Origin: Eupeodes corollae
Taxonomy: Eukaryota > Arthropoda > Insecta > Diptera > Syrphidae
Assembly: GCF_945859685.1 (NCBI RefSeq)
Contig: NC_079149.1
Span: 120,129,575 to 120,193,574 of the forward strand
DNA: 64,000 bases
Direction of reading: 5' to 3'
Shown here: positions 59,936 to 64,000 of the stretch, piece by piece
Layout of the letters: each line of letters begins with the position of its first letter
Numbering within the stretch: the first letter of the stretch is position 1
The notes under the pieces: model-generated
Told to the model about the DNA's origin: nothing
Database searches by the model: none
The model's input: only the letters and a program-made list of their open reading frames with translations
Made by a program: the position numbers and the translations under genes

Positions 59936-62900
59936 ATAGTAGATTTGTTTGGTATTCCATATATAGTACAGTAAGAAATTGTCAACAAATCCGCAGCAGC
60001 CAGATTTTTGTATTTAAAAGTTGGTACAACTGAAAGAAGATCTATCAGAATAACAATAAACAAACACACAAATAGACAGTTTTGGGAAAATCAAAAGTTA
60101 AAATGAACTTACCAAAAAACTAACTCAAACTAATAAAATGGACAATTTTCAAAAAGAAAGGGTAAAAAAACAGCTGGAAATTGATATTCTATAAAAAAAT
60201 TAATTTAACATAAAAGCTTTGACATAAAATAAAAATTTCAAGAAGGGGGTTTGCTACATTTATATCTGGTGTTGAAGCGAGCTTAAAGATCGCCTCAATT
60301 CCTTATATATCTGAATCGAGTTGAAATGAGCTTGATTTGACTCGATTCCGGTCGGAGATCAAGTCCAAATTTGTGAAAAAGAAACTGAGTGAGGCAATTG
60401 GTTTTACAGCTAATGCATTATGGTCTTTTGATTCGCATGATTGTGTACAAAAAATAAAGATTTATTTTAATCAAATTTAAAAAAAAATGCACATGGAGTA
60501 GTTATTATTATATTTTTTCATTGTTCAACACAAATCAAACTATCTCACTTGCACTTCATAAGATACATCGAAACACCATTTGCATTTTAGAAAGCGCTGT
60601 CAAACTTAATCATTTGTTTTATTTAGTTTTAGTTAATCTCAACTGAGATAAAACCTTGGTGGAAACATAGCAAAACTTTATTATCTTTTCTATTGTTTTC
60701 TTTTGCAAAATAAGCCCAGTTAGTCTATTTTCATTAACAAAACTAAATAATATAAACATTAACAGATTGATTTTGTTCCCAATGGAAAACACATTTATAA
60801 TTCCAAATGCACAACTACTCAACGAACACAGCCATCGAGATACAAATGCAATATCAATCGTACCAACATTTAAGAACGAAATCACATAAGATCCATTCGT
60901 GACTCGTATTAATGTCAAAAACCCATCCATAGTGAGATTCTACTCTAACTTTTATCGTTGTTATTCATACTATGGATGTTGTTTTTGTTATACTTGTTAA
61001 ATCCTACTATACTATGGATAGATTTTCCAACAAAACACGGGTAATAAAGAAATTTTACTGCCAGGGGGGAGGGTATGGTGCAAGAACATATCTGAGTCTT
61101 GTATAGTAACAAAATTTAACAGGTTTTTTCTTAATGTATTATCCACAAATTATCCAGAAACTTCGCTGGTGATAAATAACCCGCAATAGTCTTTAGTCGG
61201 ATTTGTTTCAATATCTTACTGCTACAAATGCATTCATATACAACCATCGTCGTCGTAAATTTATAACTTTGTATATTTTTAGATCGCAGTGGCTCTTCAT
61301 TGATTTCTCCAGTTTTTGCTGTGATATCATTAAATTCAAAGTCTTAAAACTTGTTGTGGTGCCTCAAATGCACTAAAATGCATTGTTAGATAGCTGCCAG
61401 AACAATTATAAAACTTGCAATATTAGATACTTTCTTCTTTAATCCTCTTGTTAAGTCCGTAAAATCAATATTTCCTATAATAAACCCCACACTACATTAT
61501 TTTCTCAAATAATTCGAATACCCATCAACCATTGAATAGACATTAATTATAACAACTTATTATCGATTAAATGCATTGCAATTACATATTATACCACTAT
61601 CACATTATATCCACTTCAATATCGCTTGTCGTTAATAAGAAATTAATTTGTTGCAAATTCCCATATTGCATGCAATCAATATTCAAATGAATTCACATAT
61701 TTATGCACATTGCACACCACCAGTGGCAACTATTATATTAGTACAGATAATGTTTGACTAATGGATGTGGAATAGTTTTCAAATTAAAGTGTATTTTATT
61801 ATAAACTAGTTCCATAATTCATAATATACGAGAGTTGAAAAATATGTAACCAAACACCCGAATACGGAAATAATAAACGTGACTTGTCAATGAAAACAGA
61901 AATAATAAATAAATTAAATAAAAACAATAATAAAATAATAATCGTCGACAGTTGAACATGACATGCAAATAAATGGAATTATATTTCTTTGGAGAAAAAA
62001 ACAAAATCAATAGGTTAGCAACATATTTCAAAACATTGAGTATCAACACAAACAAATCTCAATCAAAGAAAGCCCTTAAGTTAGTCCATATTTGACAAAA
62101 AAAAAACAATAAAAAGGAAACTGCAGGACATGTACAAATATAAATGATTCATAATGCTCAATTGGCATCGGTTTTGACTTCAGCATATTATATCTTGAAA
62201 CTGAACTCAAACTCAAGCTTCAACCTCCATCTCCATCATCAGCATATTTGAAAATTGTCAAATGCTACGAGTATCTGTGCATGCAAAATGTATCTACCTA
62301 CGATACAATTTATGTACCACATGCCACCGTTTGTTGTTGCTGTTTTTTGTACATATATTTGAGCTTATAATCTGCAATCTCTCTGCAACATAGCCCATAG
62401 AACATAGAGCCAGGTAAGCTATACACATCCCAGATAGATATTCAATTGTGGGCAGAAACCGTTTGAATATATCACTCAGGTGTCTTGTATCGATTGCTGA
62501 TAGTTTTTGTTGAATGTTGGCACTGCAAAGTCTCAAGACTACCGGACCGGACGGTTGGGGTTTGGGGACATTTTGCATTTATGAATTTTTTGCAATTCAT
62601 AACTTCATTGTGGTTTACACTATACCTAGCCTATACCCTACATAAATACAACAACACACCTTTTAAGATTGAAAATATAGTTTTATGTAAACTACAGAAA
62701 GATAGATACATAGATATACAAATGCATAAAGGTAGGTTCCTTGGCGTCTTATGAATAAGGCATCTGTGATGTGATGTGAAGTGATGATGGAGATCGGTGT
62801 CAGAGGGGGCAGAATTATTAACAAATACTGGCTGGTAAATAGATAGGACAACAAAATGTTCATATTATTTGTTTTAAGTTAGGTCTGCCATTTGCTGCTG

Positions 62901-63545
62901 GCAGTTTGATAAAATCTGCTAAAGTAAGTGACATGGACAATATTTGAATTATTGAATGACTTTTTTTGAAAAAAAAACATAAAATATTTACTTCTGTATT
63001 TTACTGATGTGTTTTTATCCTTTGACATTATAACATTTTTGATATTATTTATACAAATTGGATTTTAGCCAATATTGACATTTGTAGTCATGAGATGATG
63101 AAGTTCAAGTAAAAGTGATGATATCTTTAGGTTTAGCAGTGCTAATAATGCGAAAATAAGAAACACGAGTAGATATAATAGAAAAACGGATGTACTCGTA
63201 TACCGAACAGGTTTGAATTTTGATATAAAGAATAATTGCAACAAAGAGCGAATCTCCTTCTTTTTGAAAATATCTTAATCTTCACTCGACTATTTCAAGT
63301 ATTTGCATCTAAAATCCAAAGCGTTATGAATACAAATATCAAATCTCTAAGGAGTTTTCTAAAAATATTGATTTAACTTTTTGAACAAAAATGGTTCTTG
63401 TTGATCTCTTTTTTTGTTGGTATAATTTTGTGCTAAGAATTAGTGGCATCATTTGAAGTTTTTATCTGTTAAAGGATAAGAGAAATTGAATTTTTGAGGT
63501 CAGAGTTTGATGAGTTTATCTTTTGTTTCAAAATAAGTCTCATTT
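59935..63545. other. AT-rich non-coding stretch
   Basis: No gene is supported. Contains ctatggatg and catccatag words near 60927-61022 that can pair, and a small balanced patch at 62500-62570. Open frames here have no family resemblance. Confidence 0.6.
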
Positions 63546-63548
63546 CTA

Positions 63549-64000
63549 AAGGGTGATTTTTTAGCTCTTATCTTTTTGGCAACATTGGTTTAAACAGCTG
63601 ACTTACGTTTCGTATTTTGTATTACTGTCAAACATCTTCAATTCGGTCTATAATTAAACCATGAACCGTCTTACAAAGCTACAACGCTTGCAAATTATTG
63701 AATTTTATTATTGAGTGCTCTGTTAGGAAAGCTCATTGTTCGCTTTTTATAAGAAAATTGTGTTCAGCAACGAAGCTCATTTTTGGCTCATTGAGTACGT
63801 ACATAAATAAGGAGAATTGTTGATTTTGGAGTGAATATCAGCCAGAAGCATTGCAAAATGCATCCAGAAAAAGTCACAGTTTGGTGCGGTTTATGGGCTG
63901 GTGGCATCATTGGACGGTACTTCTTCAAAGATGATGTGAATCGTAACGTAACTGTTAATGGTGACCGCTACCGTGAGTGAGAAGATATCCAATTTTTTTT
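63549..64000 (+). pseudogene. Tc1/mariner relic, left end and transposase start (runs off the window)
   Basis: The terminal repeat aagggtgattttttagctct at 63549 follows a TA. The frame begins with ATG at 63661 and reads MNRLTKLQRLQIIEFYY, the typical start of this insect transposase family, then a stop. After CSVRKAHCSLF most of the DNA-binding half is deleted. Sequence resumes with KIVFSNEAHFWLIEYV, a damaged WSEYQPEALQ region, then MHPEKVTVWCGLWAGGIIGRYFFKDDVNRNVTVNGDRYRE, followed by a stop. The first catalytic Asp is Asn (SNEAH). The copy is inactive. The distal end lies beyond the window. Confidence 0.85.

Noticed and set aside
1..64000. CRISPR array, prokaryotic operon, ribosome binding sites or origin
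   Set aside because: No regularly spaced perfect repeats, no dense coding and no bacterial-type genes. The tandem arrays seen are degenerate minisatellites.

Overview
This window looks like non-coding DNA from a brachyceran fly: the intergenic or intronic part of a gene-poor locus. The evidence is a strongly AT-rich background, short GC-richer islands full of triplet runs (CGT, GAT, CAG, GGC) typical of fly regulatory DNA and 5' UTRs, decayed insect-type Tc1/mariner transposases, a tRNA-derived SINE family, and pieces of jockey-like and RTE/CFDP2-like non-LTR retrotransposons. No intact transposon gene, rRNA gene, ordinary tRNA gene, CRISPR array or bacterial-style operon was seen. The order Diptera is an inference; species cannot be read from the sequence.

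The only stretch that looks like host coding sequence is one open frame on the + strand at about 20.35-20.69 kb. It has no usable start codon, has candidate splice sites at both ends, and its translation follows the second half of an FGF-family beta-trefoil domain. I call it a probable internal exon of an FGF-like gene, with moderate confidence. The partner exons were not found.

Layout. 0-4.9 kb: AT-rich, nothing firm. 4.86-5.3 kb: GC-richer island. 7.05-7.37 kb: jockey-type LINE relic. 13.09-13.40 kb: a degenerate array of 17-bp units. 13.57-13.87 kb: SINE. 14.3-15.2 kb: dispersed repeat next to a mariner relic. 18.3-19.3 kb: mariner relic split by a SINE with a 9-bp target duplication. 20.35-20.69 kb: FGF-like exon. 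21-24 kb: triplet-rich islands. 25.4-26.6 kb: a copy of dispersed repeat family A. 27.3-30.1 kb: large GC-richer islands around a cluster of TATCCGGATA-like palindromes. 31.1-32.0 kb: degenerate minisatellite of about 70-80 bp. 36.0-37.1 kb: mariner element with both inverted repeats and TA flanks. 38.9-39.3 kb: promoter-like island. 39.7-43.2 kb: SINE copies and a mariner relic interrupted by an endonuclease fragment with an 11-bp target duplication. 46.2-47.2 kb: family A, reverse strand. 48.4-54.9 kb: GC-richer islands and a second TATCCGGATA cluster. 57.2-57.8 kb: decayed SINE and repeat. 59.2-59.9 kb: family A. 63.55-64.0 kb: 5' end of another mariner relic running off the window.

The elements do not work together as a system. 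They record layered transposition: old mariner copies were later hit by SINE and LINE insertions. The GC islands between them are the best candidates for enhancers or untranslated exons of a developmental gene with very long introns, which would fit an FGF ligand locus, but that link is inference.
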